A stretch of 64,000 bases of DNA from Sanghuangporus weigelae (lineage: Eukaryota; Basidiomycota; Agaricomycetes; Hymenochaetales; Hymenochaetaceae): the NCBI GenBank assembly GCA_033182465.1, contig CP137324.1, positions 620,001 through 684,000 on the forward strand. The letters are read 5' to 3'. Numbering within the stretch: position 1 is the stretch's first letter; the number at the start of each line of letters is the position of its first letter. Below, in pieces: positions 25,271 through 37,196 of the stretch. Both the position numbers and the translations under genes were made by a program. The notes under the pieces are model-generated. The model ran no database searches. It worked only from the letters and a program-made list of their open reading frames with translations, and was not told where the DNA came from.

Positions 25271-25565
25271 TCATTGCGTTCCGCTTGCACCTTGTCGTCG
25301 TGCCTCGATCTCTGCGCGTTTTTGAGATAGAAGTTCCGCGGCTCGCAAGTCCCATTTGTATGCCCAATATCCTCCATAGCCAAAGACACCCATCGCAATG
25401 GCGTGCCCCGATAAGTCTGAAATAGACCGGAGTCAGAGTCAACTCGACTCATTGGAAGTAACTGCACATACTGTCGAAAAGGTTGCGCTTCTGGATACCA
25501 AGTTGGCCGAAACGAGCTGCAAGGCCCAAGGCGGAGAAGCCGAGAATGTTGGATAGGAGAGCCAT
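25271..25565 (-). CDS. Small (79-residue) single-span membrane protein, probably mitochondrial
   Basis: Two exons join RNLFD to NLSGHAIAMG across an intron GTATGT...TTTCAG that splits an Asn codon. The N-terminus MALLSNILGFSALGLAARFG is hydrophobic with one Arg. The middle GHAIAMGVFGYGGYWAYKWD forms a glycine-rich hydrophobic span. The tail RAAELLSQKRAEIEARRQG is a charged helix. Size and layout resemble small accessory subunits of the inner mitochondrial membrane (complex I type), but I cannot name the protein. Start ATG is at 25563-25565; the upstream in-frame GTG is unlikely. Its promoter (215 bp) is shared with the divergent TPR gene. Confidence 0.7.
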
Positions 25566-25780
25566 GGGTGGATGTGCCTTGTATGTATGGTGAGGAAGCG
25601 ATTGCGAAGATGATGTCGATCGTGACAGAGTCACGCCAGTGTTACGGCGCGTATATGTCACACGCTATTTAAGCACCTCGGCGCCTGGTGGTCGTCACAT
25701 TTCATCTTGTGTTCTGTTCTCACAATCTTCTATCTCTTTGATCTATCGCGAGGTCCTCTTCCGAGACCACTAAGTTGAAT

Positions 25781-26836
25781 ATGGCTGAGAACGGACTAGA
25801 GATTCTGAAAATCGAGGATGAAATCCCTCTAGAGAAGATGGAGACATATCTTGAGGGCAAACAAATCAAGACAACTGGGGATGCATTGTTTAGTACGGAT
25901 CCCAAAGCGGGTGAGTCAGAGGGTCTTCGGTACTGTGATCGTGGCTTCCTCATACTGACTGCAACTCTGAAGCTTTAGCAAAGTATCACAAGGTACGGCC
26001 CTGCCATGTCTCTGAGTCTTACTTCGCTCATATTAAAGAACAAGGTCTTGCTGCATTGGAAAGGCTTGGTTCGGTAAATAGTCTTTCTTTTATGCCTTGC
26101 TCTAATCTGATAATTACTTCAGACAAAACCCTATGGCTGTCAGTGGTGATATAAGGGTGAAGAGTCAGGTGCGCCACTAAGTCCAATGGCCTACGCCACC
26201 TCCTCACTTCCGCCCAAAGCTAGATGAGGAGCTCGGGAAGGTTTACTCTAATATGGCTGCATGCCATCTCAGGCTTAACAACTATCAGCGGACGATAGAG
26301 ACCGCGGATCAGGTGCGTTGACTTGGTGATCTGTGAAGAGGTTGCTCTAAGGGGTCAAGCGTGTTTTATTTGCTTGTAACATCGGATGGCACTCCGAAGG
26401 CCTTAGCGCTGAACAAAGACAACTACAAGGCAGTCTTCCGCAAGGCTAAGGCGTTAGGCGAACAAGGCTTTTTTGAGAAGGCTGAGCCACTGTTCAATGA
26501 GCTTCTTGAGAAAAATTCTGTCGGTGAGTTCTCGATCATGCTTCTTTCCGCAGACTCTTGAAGTGACTGGCGACGTTCCTAACCGAATCTCAGAGGCGCC
26601 AACAATCAAGGCTGAGCTAGAAGCCTTGCGTGTAAAAGACAAAGAACGTGAGCGGCGGGCAGCCAACAAATTGAGAGGTCAGCTTGAGCGTCTTATCGTG
26701 CGTGCTCCCCGGGCTGAAAGGTGACTTTACAGGCTTCTTGAACAATAAAGATATCTTCGACGCCGAGATCAGACCGACCCCGGAAGGTGAGGCCTCGACG
26801 TCGGAACCGGCGAAGATTGAAGAGGTCAAAGAGTGA
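25781..26836 (+). CDS. TPR-repeat protein, FKBP38/TTC9-like co-chaperone type
   Basis: Many small exons. Order: MAENGLEILKIEDEI, then GKQIKTTGDALFSTDPKALAKYHKVLLHWKGL. TPR helices follow in LDEELGKVYSNMAACHLRLN-NYQRTIETADQALALN, then KDNYKAVFRKAKALGEQGFF and KAEPLFNELLEKN. A charged helix (RVKDKERERRAANKLRG) and FLNNKDIFDAE complete it, ending EEVKE* at 26836. The arrangement (three TPRs, basic helix after them) matches the C-terminal half of TPR immunophilins, but there is no PPIase domain. It may bind Hsp90/Hsp70 C-termini; this is inferred from family. Internal junctions near 25975-26130 were chosen to keep frame and are less certain. Confidence 0.8.
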
Positions 26837-27038
26837 TGAGTCATGTATCAATTATCAAACTTGTTGTCGCTGTCGTGTGCAATGTGCTCTGTTCTATTTT
26901 TTTTTCGGGATGCCGGGTTGTCTTGATAGGGTCAAATGTCTATCTGTCTAATAAGAAATCTATATATGTACGTATATTCTGGCAAAATATGGATAAACTA
27001 CCCGTGACGTGACTACCCGTGACTCACCGTGTTCTCAC

Positions 27039-30000
27039 ATGGCCACTTTCGCGGAGTTGCAACTTGACCTTCTCTTCCCTCGCTCTACTTCTACCGTGAC
27101 TCGTTGCCTCAAAAACACCGACGTGAATACTGACCTTATCGATATGCGTCATGGAAAGCAACCGTCATGCAAGAGGCCTATCATGGCGTATCCTCCATGC
27201 GTATCACGGTCGAGTCTTCTCGCTGATAGACTATTTGATACAATCATCGGATGCGGCGACTCATCCTGATATAGATCAAGTCACACAGTCAGAAATTAAA
27301 GAGGTTCTTCGAAACCACTTGATCAGAGACTCGGATTCACAGGCATACCGAGACTTGCTGACGGGGTCCATTGTGGCTGAATCGGGCGTAAAGCGCGATT
27401 TACGTTTGCAGATGTCTACGCCCTCATCGTCTATGATAGAGGTAGGCCCCGCGTATCAGCTTAAAATCTCATCCATCTTGTATTAATCCGACACCTGATT
27501 CTCTAATTAATGCCAAGATTGTCGAAAGAGCACACGCTCGTCTTTTTGCTCGGAGCCGCAAACCGTCGAATGTCATCACTACCGGTTATCGATCCGTACG
27601 TTCTGCTCTGGAATCTTTTCGTACTTCACTCGCTGCCATATCTGATGCCATGCTGACAGGCCGAGCTCTTTGCGGAGACTTCGAAAGGCGGTGCCGGCGG
27701 TGCTAGACAGGGTGTCACAAACTTCTTCGTCAATACACTAGTCACAGCTTTACAAGCCCCGGAATGGTGCTTGCTTCTCAAGCGGTACGTGTACCTTCCT
27801 TGCGTTGCGAAAATGCGATCCCATGTTCTGATATCATACTCATCGATACACTAATAGAGTTGGCGATTCTATCATTTTGCATCTATTGACCGGAACGTCT
27901 GTTTACATCGCGCTGCCTAACGACTGCTATTGCCAGATAATCGGTCCACCCCTGCTTTACTCTGTGCCTCCTGAATCTTTGCCGAGTAGAGACTCTTCGA
28001 AGAAGGACAACAGTCACGAAGTCGATACACGATGGGTTCTCCCTCGGAAACGAAAACGCACAGATGAAAATGCAGAAAGTTTCGCAAGGCCTGCTAAGCG
28101 TCGGAGAAAGAGCCTTAAACCTTCTGGACCCTCAAAAGTTAAAGATGACATAGCGACGCTTATTGTAAAGAAGTACGCCTACGATTCTCCTTAGAAGACG
28201 TTACTAAAAGTAAATTGCTGTAAGTTGTTCTGCTGCTAAGATACCGATTGCGCGAGCGACTGTGTTCTACGCGAGAGGTCCTCGGCGAACGAACTCAGGA
28301 CAAGTTCGTCTCGGTTTGCCCCCAGATCGTAGGTTTCTCACAAGTTGAGTTTGTCGCCGTTCTGATGATTCTGTAGACGTTTTAAACCGTATGGAGATGA
28401 AAGGATGGCGCGTTTCTAAAGGGCTTCTAGAGCCTAACGGAAATGCTAAGACCAATCTAAGACCCGACGACCGAAACGGGGCGTCCGAAGCACGTCATCT
28501 CGCAAAATATATTTTTCCCTTTCAGTATGGTCTGGATAACGTATTCTCCTTCCATGCACATCGATTGCGGAATGAAATATTTGCACGATTCAAACTCATG
28601 AATAGAGAAAATGAGATTGATGTGGGTGCTTGTGTCAACTCATTTTCAGTCTCTGTTGGACTGACAGTTGTTCAGAGGAAGGGTGCCTGCAAGACGCCTG
28701 CACGCTTGAAAGGTGTCTTACCCGTGCTCTCGCAGCTTTACGATCGACATACGAAGTGTGGCTATAAGTCATTGCTTAATAGAATTTGTCCATCCAAAGT
28801 GCGTTTATAGAGTTACACTCCACCTATATTATCGGTGTGACGTTCGATATTAGCTAAGGTCTGACTATACGGACACAAAGGCGGATAGCAGCGCGATTTT
28901 GGAGCTCATTTCAGAAAATGCCACGGAAGAGCTACAAACGCAGATGAACTATACAATGAGCACAATGACCGCGCAGTCGACATTTAGCCGACAAGGCAGA
29001 GGCAGTGTACGCAGCAATGCCATGGAGTCACTGTCCAAAGTGCAATCTCAAGTGAAGTTGAAGCCGAAGTTCGCAGAATTCATTTGTAGCTACACGGAAG
29101 TTTACCTATATGTCTGTGCTGTAACGAAGTCGGTCATCCCTCATTCGTTATGGGGATGCGAGAAGAACCGTAAGATAGTATTCAGTCGTAAGTGCGGCCA
29201 TATGCTTTCTTCGGGCACCATTGTAATTCTTTATCTCAGATGTGAAGCAGTTGATCTGCAATCGACGAAATGAGATAATGACACTGCATAGTGTCATGCA
29301 GGGAATCAGCACAAATGAATGTGACTGGTTGTTACCCCCGAAACCATCTCATGACCTGAAACAGTCCGAGGCCGAAATGCTGAAACGTCGAGAACTACTT
29401 CAGGAATTCATCTTCTGGTACTTTGATCAGTTCTTGTTACCTTTATTGCGAGTGAGTAATTTCCTCCTTCCTTCCTAAAGCTTCTCATCGGTTTCACCTG
29501 CAGACTACCTTTTACATCACTGATTCTTCCGTGTATCGGAATCGAGTGCTGTACTTTAGGCAGGATGACTGGGATGTCCTATGCCGACCACTTCTAGACC
29601 GGTTAGCAACAACGACATTTGAACGTATTCACCAAGTAAGTTGTAGACTCCATTTACTACTGGTACAGTAGGATTGACTTGTTGAGTAGCACGAAGCCGA
29701 AGAACTCTTGCAACAACGCAAGCTAGGATATTCATTTGTTCGCCTTTTACCGAAGGAAAGTGGTGTCCGGCCGATAGTGAATCTGCGCAGGAAGAGGAAG
29801 TCTGCGTCCGACAGTCCTTTCGATCAAGGACAATCGATAAATCAGATTTTGTCGGCCGCTTTTCAGATTCTGGGATATGAACAGGTAAGATTCGTGCTTG
29901 AGTAAACTATATCCAGTCTGATCATGTGCCTTTGTAAACAGAGGATGCAAGCAGAAAAGCTGGGAGCATCTGTCTTTGGCCCTGATGGAATCTATCTTCG

Positions 30001-32212
30001 TTTAAAGGAGTTCAAGGCTAAGATCGCAAATGAATCAGGCAAACTGTGAGTCAACTGAAGAGGTTCGATGATGTATTCTAATCAGTATCGTTCAGACCGA
30101 AGCTATACTTTGTCAAAGTAGATGTGCAAGCCTGTTTTGACACGATTGAACAGAGCAAATTACTTGGTATTCTGAAAGATCTCATAACAGAGGTAATCAT
30201 TTCTCTTTTTTTTTTATAGATGATGTTGTGAATATTGTCACCATGAAGGATGTCTATATGATCCAAAAGTACGGCCAGATCACCCCAGCGGCTGGCCGGC
30301 TCCAGCGGAAGTTTGTGCGAAAGGCCATGCCAGAATGTATGCATTTCCAACGTTATTTCCCGTTCCTGGACACTGAAGCACACAGATGAGCATCCGCATT
30401 TCCTAACATACGCTAAACAGCTTGCTGGTCTCCTCAGGCACGCAATTTTTGTTGACCAAGTTGTCTATCCATTTGCTTTCCGAGACGAGATCATTCAACT
30501 TCTGGAGGACCACATTACCACAAATATTGTCAAGGTACAGTGTTCACTAGATTGTTTGCACATATGTGACTATTCTCGATGAATAACCTACATTTAGATT
30601 GGCGAAGACTACTACCGTCAGCGCGTTGGCATTCCACAAGGCTCTGTACTCTCTACATTATTATGCTCATTTTTCTACGGTGATCTGGAGCGGAACGTGC
30701 TGGACTTCGTGGCAGATACATCCAAAAGGAATGTCCTCCTTCGTCTGATCGACGATTTCCTCTTCATAACGACAAACGTGGGAGATGCTCGTCACTTCCT
30801 AGAAGTCATGAATCAAGGTGTGTATGAATGAACATTGCCTTTGACGGTTTGAAACGGTGAGGCTTACTGGTGCTCGAAGGCCACCCCGAATATGGTTGCT
30901 TTATCTCCAGAGAGAAGACGCTTACGAATTTCGAACATCATGTTGGCGATATTTCGCAGCACAGCTTGAGCACTGTGATGCACCCAGACAGGAAGCGTGC
31001 GTTGCCATCATTCGTATCATTGGCCGACTTTACTGACTAGTTGAATAAGTCTTCCCTTGGTGTGGATATCTGATTCATACAGAAGAATTGTCTATCATGG
31101 CCGATTATTCTCGATTCCATGATAATTGTTCGTTCGTTACCATGCCGAGTGATGCTTTTACTGAGACTTGATCATCCAGACCTCACGGACTCGTTGACAA
31201 TAGAACGTTCCCGCCGACCAAATACTGCTTTCCTGCATAAAATGCTTCAGTGCGTAATTATTTGTTATAATGTTCTTGAATATGCGTCGACGATCATATT
31301 AAGGATTTCAAACGCCAAGACTCATGCGATTTTCACTGATACCGCCCATAACACCCCGCGTGCGGTCCGCGTTAATGTATATCAGGCATTTGCTCTCACC
31401 GCGATGAAGATGCACGCCTACATCCGAGCTGTGAGGCACGATACCGGCGGCTTGGCGTTCGTGCTACATGGTAGATCTGCAGAGTCAGACTCTGGGGATC
31501 GTGATCTCCATACCGAAATTATTCCGGAGCGCGATACTGGAAATGTTAGGAGTGTCGCGAGAAGGAAGACGTTGAGAGCAGAGGGCGCTTTCCTGCTGAG
31601 TAAGTCTTTTGTGACTATTTGGCTTGTGGTATGCGATTGGTAACGGAGGATCCATATTACAGAGGTAATCCGGCACTGCATCCGATATACTTATGCGTCT
31701 ATCCGGAATAAAACTCTGGGAACGCTTGCGCGAGAAACAGGTGGAAAATGTGATCTTACTCAGGACGAAGTGACTTGGTACGGATTGCTCTAGGTCCCCT
31801 GATAATGTCAATAAATGCCTGGTCCGCGAGAAAGGGACTTCTTGGTAAGGAAAGAAAAACTTAGCACGCTTTTTGGACTCAATTCTGGACAATTCGGATC
31901 ATCTGTCCAAAGGCATGGATGAAAATGGGGCGAATAATTAGGATCAGGCATTTATTAGCATTACCGGGGGATCTATTGTTGTCCTCTTCCCCTTCATTCA
32001 AGTTTGTCTGACATAATGGTAATACTGTCAGGCTGGGAACACACGCATTCCATAGTATACTCTCTATCAAGCGTACTGTATACGTCCATGCGGGCGTGCT
32101 CGGCGCCTTACATGCTGACCTTGTGCAACCCCGTTTCCACTCTGTAAAGAGACGCTTAGCGACTGTTGCTCGGGAGAGTCTACAGAACATACTGAGGGAC
32201 ATTCGATTCTAG
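27039..32212 (+). CDS. TERT: Telomerase reverse transcriptase catalytic subunit (TERT)
   Basis: A host gene with more than a dozen introns. The N-terminal domain includes GVTNFFVNTLVTALQAPEW and VGDSIILHLLTGTSVYI..IIGPPLLY (GQ/TEN region). The CP/QFP region contains SVIPHSLWGCEKN and VMQGISTNECDWLLPP. The T motif contains FIFWYFDQFLLPLLRTTFYI. Motifs 1/2 contain SFVRLLPKESGVRPIVNLRR. Motif A is YFVKVDVQACFDTI, B' is VGIPQGSVLSTLLCSFFYG, C is LLRLIDDFLFIT, D contains ISREKTLTNF and E is FPWCGYLI. All three catalytic Asp residues are present. The CTE contains THAIFTDTAHNTPRAV and ends after EVTW | LGTHAFHSIL ... ILRDIRF* (32210-32212), across a 254-nt intron (31778-32031). The T motif and CTE separate it from retroelement RTs. 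The first exon boundaries (27039-27300) are unresolved. Confidence 0.92.
31793..31973. mobile_element. MITE 3 inside the last TERT intron
   Basis: 181 bp flanked by TA (31791-31792 and 31974-31975). Imperfect terminal inverted repeats of about 33 bp start GGTCCCCTGATAATGTCAAT on the left and GATCCCCCGGTAATGCTAAT on the right (reverse complement). Both continue AATAAATGCCTG(G/A)TCC. The element accounts for most of a 254-nt intron that would otherwise be about 70 nt. More mismatches than in MITE 1 suggest an older insertion. Confidence 0.75.
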
Positions 32213-32469
32213 GTTACGGGCTACATTTATTACTTACCAGTTAAATATTCGTAGAATTCGCAACTATGTGAATTTACAACTCAATTGCACATTACTCTCT
32301 ATCATCTGCACGGAATTTCCGATTGGATAAGCCCAAGTTCAGGCTCACTGTTCCAAACGTTTTGTCTTCGCCATGTAATTCAGAAAAAGTCATAAACAAG
32401 TCACGGGATCCAGTGCACAGATTGGCAGCATTGGCTGCCACTTTATGCACTGGATGACGATGACAAGAG

Positions 32470-33535
32470 ATGCTTCTGCGCAGCAAATTACCAAGCTTAC
32501 GCATAGGTGATTCGACACTGTTATTGTCGCCATCGCGAGCAAGTGCGATCTCCATTGCCTTATATACACGTAGGACCACGCGTCTCAATCATTCGAAGGT
32601 CGCACGTTGCTTTCCATCAACTTCTCTCCGCCCGTATAACTACGCTTCGCATCTCCACCAGCGAGACTTGTCAACCACTGCACAACTGAGAAACGAGAAC
32701 GCAGAGACAAACTTGAAGATGGGTGAAGGTTTCTACAGCCTAAAGACCGATCTGCCAAGCGGACAGGTCTACGATTTCGAACAGTTGAAGGGGAAGGTCG
32801 TTCTCATCGTCAACGTCGCTTCTAAGTGGTACGTCTCATTCATGGTATCTATCGAAGATGCTGAAGAAGAATGTGTTGGTATAGTGGGTTTACACCGCAA
32901 TACAAGGGTCTGGAAGCGCTGTACCAGAAGCACAAGGATAAGGGATTCATCATCCTTGGATTCCCATGCAACCAGGTGAGCTGTCGTTCGTTCACTTCTC
33001 TGAATCGCATCAGCCTTCACGCCTGTCCTCGTCTCGTGCTGCTTCGTACTTACATTGATGGTTATGCGCGTAGTTTGGCGGGCAAGAACCAGGCTCGGAC
33101 GCTGAGATTGCGCAGTTCTGCGAGCTGAACCATGGCGTGACGTTCCCGCTTATGAAGAAGTCCGACGTGAATGGTGATAACACTAACGAGGTGCGATGAA
33201 ATGTCCTCCTTTTCCATTGCATGGCTTTCGTCAAACTGAACGCGCATATGTAGGTGTACAAATGGCTGAAGAACGAGAAGTCGGGTATTCTCGGCTTGAC
33301 GCGTATTAAGGTTCGTTTCGTGTATCCGTATGCGTGTGAATGATTCTGACTCTGAACTGGACGGGCTGTGTAGTGGAATTTTGAGAAGTTCTTGATCGAC
33401 CGAAACGGGAAAGTCGTGCACCGTTGGGCATCGACAACGTCTCCTGAGTCGATTGACGCTGAAGTAAGCAAGGTCCTTCCGTGCAAAGTACTGAACTGAA
33501 ATTACTGCGATTTGTAGATTCAGAAGTTGCTCTAA
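32470..33535 (+). CDS. GPX: Cysteine glutathione peroxidase / thioredoxin-dependent peroxidase
   Basis: Reduces peroxides using thioredoxin or glutathione. Core motifs are [17 protein letters not shown] (peroxidatic Cys, not Sec), GFPCNQFGGQEPG (Gln and resolving-Cys region) and [18 protein letters not shown] (Trp/Asn of the tetrad), ending EIQKLL* at 33535. The catalytic Cys codon is split by the first intron (TG | 32829-32884 | T). Two starts are possible. ATG 32470 gives a basic, Arg/Ser/Thr-rich leader of 83 residues that looks like a mitochondrial presequence. ATG 32719 ([13 protein letters not shown]) gives a cytosolic enzyme. Fungal GPX genes often yield both forms. Confidence 0.92.
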
Positions 33536-33825
33536 TGTATAATACATGTGATGCTGTGTACGATTACTGTTACTTATCTTGAATGACGGAATGAAAAGCG
33601 CCGATCTGAAAAGAAGAGTGACATCACTGGCTGTGCTACGATCGACAACTTACTCCACCGCTGATCGACGCTACTCCAGCTGAAATTGGACTAGTCTTTG
33701 ACCAGCCTAACATTATAAAATGTCTTATGGAGCCCCGCAACTCCTCTATCTAGCTCCCCTTGTCGTGCGTCTTTCATCTTGCTACTGAGGACCGCGATTA
33801 TTTTAAACCAATCCTACTCGTATCC

Positions 33826-35145
33826 ATGGCTGCGACACTTGCACCAAACGCTGGTCTATCCACGCCCATGTCAGAGAGGAGTGTGTACTATGATGCTGAT
33901 GCCGATGTAACAAATGGTGAGCATGTCGCTGACGATTTCCCTTCATCTACTAACATTGTTCCTCCTCCTTCGACCATAGATGATATCCAGAACCGAAAAG
34001 AAGGTACAGATGTGATCCGTAAGCCATCGGTTGCTGCTGGTGCGCTGGAACCTCGTAACCCCGCGGGCGGAGGTATACTTGCGAATAAACATGAGGGAAG
34101 CGGGAATGTCAAACCTGAATCAGACGTGGGCGCGACAAGAAATGTAGCTCCTGGCAACGTGAGGGATCGCGGTTATGCTCAGCCTTCAAGTCCCGTCACA
34201 GATACAAAGGAGAAATATAATGCAATTGCTACTCCCCCATCAAAGATGGACCAGAGGGACCAGGCGCAAATTCATGATCCGAGTCCTGCGTATGACGGAC
34301 ATGGAAATGCTGCCGGTGCAGGCGATGTGAAGGCCCCTCTCCCAGCAGACGAGAAGACTTCTTATGGTCCGTCGACTGGACGCAAAGTATCTAAGAAGAA
34401 GAAAAAGTCGATGACATCCGACGAGTCCCAGGTACCGCATGCTCCCGCACCTGCGCCTGCACTTCCGCCTCGGACCACCGAGCAAGCTGATGTGAAAGCT
34501 CCTCGTCACTCGAATGAGGAGAGGCCCCATGCTTCAGGCGCGTTTGCCAAAGGCGCAGGTGTTACCGGACCAGACGCCATCCCAGGCGAAGTTGATGGTC
34601 AACACCAGCGCACTGCGACTGCTGAGAGCCAGATTTCTGAGGGAGCGATGAAGAAGATTACTAAATATGAAGGTATATTCCATTCAGATTAAAAAGAAAT
34701 AACAGAATTTCGCTGATCATTTCTTGTAATGTTACTTGCAGGGAAAGACGCGAAGCGCCTCATGAAAGTGATCAAATCCGAAGGCAAAGCCCAGAAAAAC
34801 AACCTCAGCGCTTTCCTCAAGGAACTCTCCAAAATGCAATCTGTGCAGAAACGTGCTTCGAAAGACGAGTCCAAGGCACTCAGCGCGAGTAACAAAGCCA
34901 CTGCACGCGCGTATGACAAACACTCTAAATATATCGCATCAAAGGCAGCATACGAGCAGGCCGAGGCGGATGCGAAGACGAGAAAAGAGGCGCTGGAGTC
35001 CGCGAGAGTCCATGCACAGGAGACGACTGCAGGATTAGCAGAGAAGACGAGGGAGGCGGAGGAGCTGAGGATGGCGAAGTCGGTAGATGATCGTGAGAGG
35101 GAGGCAAGGCTTGTCCATCTCTCGCAGATTGGGAAGCAGAATTAA
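33826..35145 (+). CDS. Disordered N-terminus plus C-terminal coiled-coil protein, uncharacterised
   Basis: Two exons joined across an intron that starts GTATATTCC after ...ITKYE and ends TTGCAG before GKDAKRLMKVIKSEGKAQ. The N-terminal 280 residues are Pro/Gly/Asp-rich and low complexity, with one lysine cluster (GRKVSKKKKKSM). The second exon is almost wholly charged helix (LSAFLKELSKMQSVQKRASK, KAAYEQAEADAKTRKEALE, TREAEELRMAK) with heptad-like spacing, predicting a long coiled coil, and ends SQIGKQN*. I do not recognise a named family. Start at ATG 33826; an earlier in-frame TTG is ignored. Confidence 0.75.
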
Positions 35146-35428
35146 ATGTGCTAGGTGAAATGAACTATGAGCGATCGTGCTCTTCGATACCTGACCCCAT
35201 ATTCGGTTTTCCCCTTTCAATTGCTCTTTATTATTGGTGTCAACATTTAACGTCTTTTTTATCTCTGTAGGGGCATCTGATTCGTTGTAACGTATTCTCA
35301 ACACCATTCACTTTATAAATTTTCGTCATTTCCTCATCTGTATCCTCTTCTCAGTAATGTACTGTTGTTACGAATTTCATCCTTGTATACCATGTCTCGC
35401 ATTCGCAAATTCGTTAGACCCTTCTAGT

Positions 35429-36967
35429 TCAGTCAAGTTGGATCACGCAGCATCCTCGGGCTTCTGATCTTGTGGACTGTGGCTGCTCATCCGAAATAGG
35501 CTCCAGGATACACACTTCGGTGTTGACAAAGTCACGAATGTCATACCCGTATTCCGGCTTGTGAATTACTCCAGCCTTAACCAGGGTCCTAGACAAAGAC
35601 AAAGAACGCGTCAATGTAATTCTATCTCCAAACCAGATTCGACAGCCATAGGAAGAGGAGATACATACACACTCGTATCTTTAACAACCTTCTCCGGGAT
35701 GACAGAACAATCTCGAGGATAGGCAACAGTCTTAAGCCACTCCCTCACATCTGCCTCATTATAACCAAATCTTTCCTTGATGAAGTCTACGCTTGGTCCT
35801 TCTCGAGCTTCTGGAGTCGAGAAAGAGTTGACATAGGAAGAGAGAGAAGAGAGAAAGGCTTTGAGTGCGTTAGGAGGAGCACGTTCCGAAGAAGGATGGG
35901 CAGCGATTAGCCAGGACGGCCAGGGAGTAGGAACACTCCCTATCTGTACCGCACGTGGGATGGATAGTTGATTCATAAACAAGACTGAAAGGCCATGGTA
36001 AGAAATACTCACAAAACGCACTGAACCACTGTCGCGGAATGGCTTCGTAGTGAACCACTCCCACATGAATCTGAATAATGTCATTTAGTGACCGGCTATA
36101 TATCTTGTTCAATAATACATACGCGCTGGTGCTGCCATCGTTGACGGAGGCTATTAATCCGTGAATGTCATTGTTCTCTGCAACAAAGAGTACGAGACAT
36201 ACTTTTAGCTTGAAGCGTCATTTAAAAGAAAGGCTTACCTTTGAAATCGAGCGATTCTGGATCCCAGCCCTGTTGAAGAGCCATGACCAGAGCCATTGTC
36301 TGGCTCCCACTATTTTACTAGCCCCTTAGGTATTGCACATGCGAGGAGCACGGAAGCTGGATGTATGCGCACCTCCCAGGCCTAGAGATACCCATAGTCG
36401 TACCCTTGAGGTCTTCAATAGAATTATACTTCGTGTCCTTTCCTGTGATCACAGCCCTATGTTAATTAAGAAAGTTGATTAATCAAACATGATGTTCAAC
36501 TATGGCTTGCTCGGACGCATATACTCACCAGTTGAGCGGGGTAGTGACGTAGCTCCCAACAAGCTTATAAGCAGAGGATCCGCGTGCGATACCAGCGATC
36601 AGAGGGTCAGTTAGCGCACTGCATTTGAGCATCATGTTGTGCGATCTTGTTAGAGACGTTCGACCCTCTGCAGCGAAGGCAGACGCACATAGCTACGTCG
36701 ATTTCGTCATCCGCGAGGCGTTTGATGAGCTGCCCTGTTCCACCTAATATTGGTCGTTTCAGCCAAACAACGTATGAGATTATAACACTACGAGGATAAA
36801 TACATACTTGGACACTCGACGAGGGTGAAAGTCTTTCCTTTGTCATCGTCGGCGAATTGGAGGAGTGGAGAAGAGAAATGTTCACGGACTACATAGGAGA
36901 ATTCTCGTTACCACCGAAGAACTTGAAGATCGAGAAAAGGTTCACCATAACCGACTCGAAGAACCAT
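35429..36967 (-). CDS. Ca3427-like type 2 periplasmic-binding-fold protein
   Basis: Substrate-binding-protein fold related to the Candida Ca3427 and bacterial nitrate/sulfonate/thiamine-precursor binding families. The start MVLRVGYV-REHFSSPLLQF is assembled across an intron from ATG at 36967 (GTGAAC...ATGTAG). Then come KTFTLVECP, GTGQLIKRLADDEIDVA, DLKGTTMGISRPGSGSQTMA, NDGSTSAFMWEWFTTKPF, GSVPTPWPSWLIAAHP and the C-terminal FGYNEADVREWLKTV. The cysteine-containing end is RGCCVIQLD*, in which the CCVIQ tail could be lipid-modified (not certain). Ligand is unknown, probably a small cofactor-like molecule. It is head-to-head with ATG15, 229 bp between starts. Confidence 0.85.
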
Positions 36968-37196
36968 TATCGATATCCGTATTGGTTGTGAATGGTATTT
37001 CAAGTCGTCTGCCACCAAGGCTTGAGATCGTCGTAGTCCGAAAGGAAGTCGAAATGCTGAATCAGTCTCGCCGATGATCGACGATCTGTTCCTGTGAGAT
37101 CGACGCTCTGACGTAATATCTATACTATCTGTTTCCGTTCCTTCCGCGCTGTGTTTCAGTTTCAGAATCCAATCCTCTTGCTTAACGCCGCCATGC

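Noticed and set aside
29700-31100. Reverse transcriptase motifs as a retroelement copy
   Set aside because: T motif, CP region, WCG motif E and telomerase CTE are all present in one spliced host gene; no terminal repeats, integrase or RNase H were seen.
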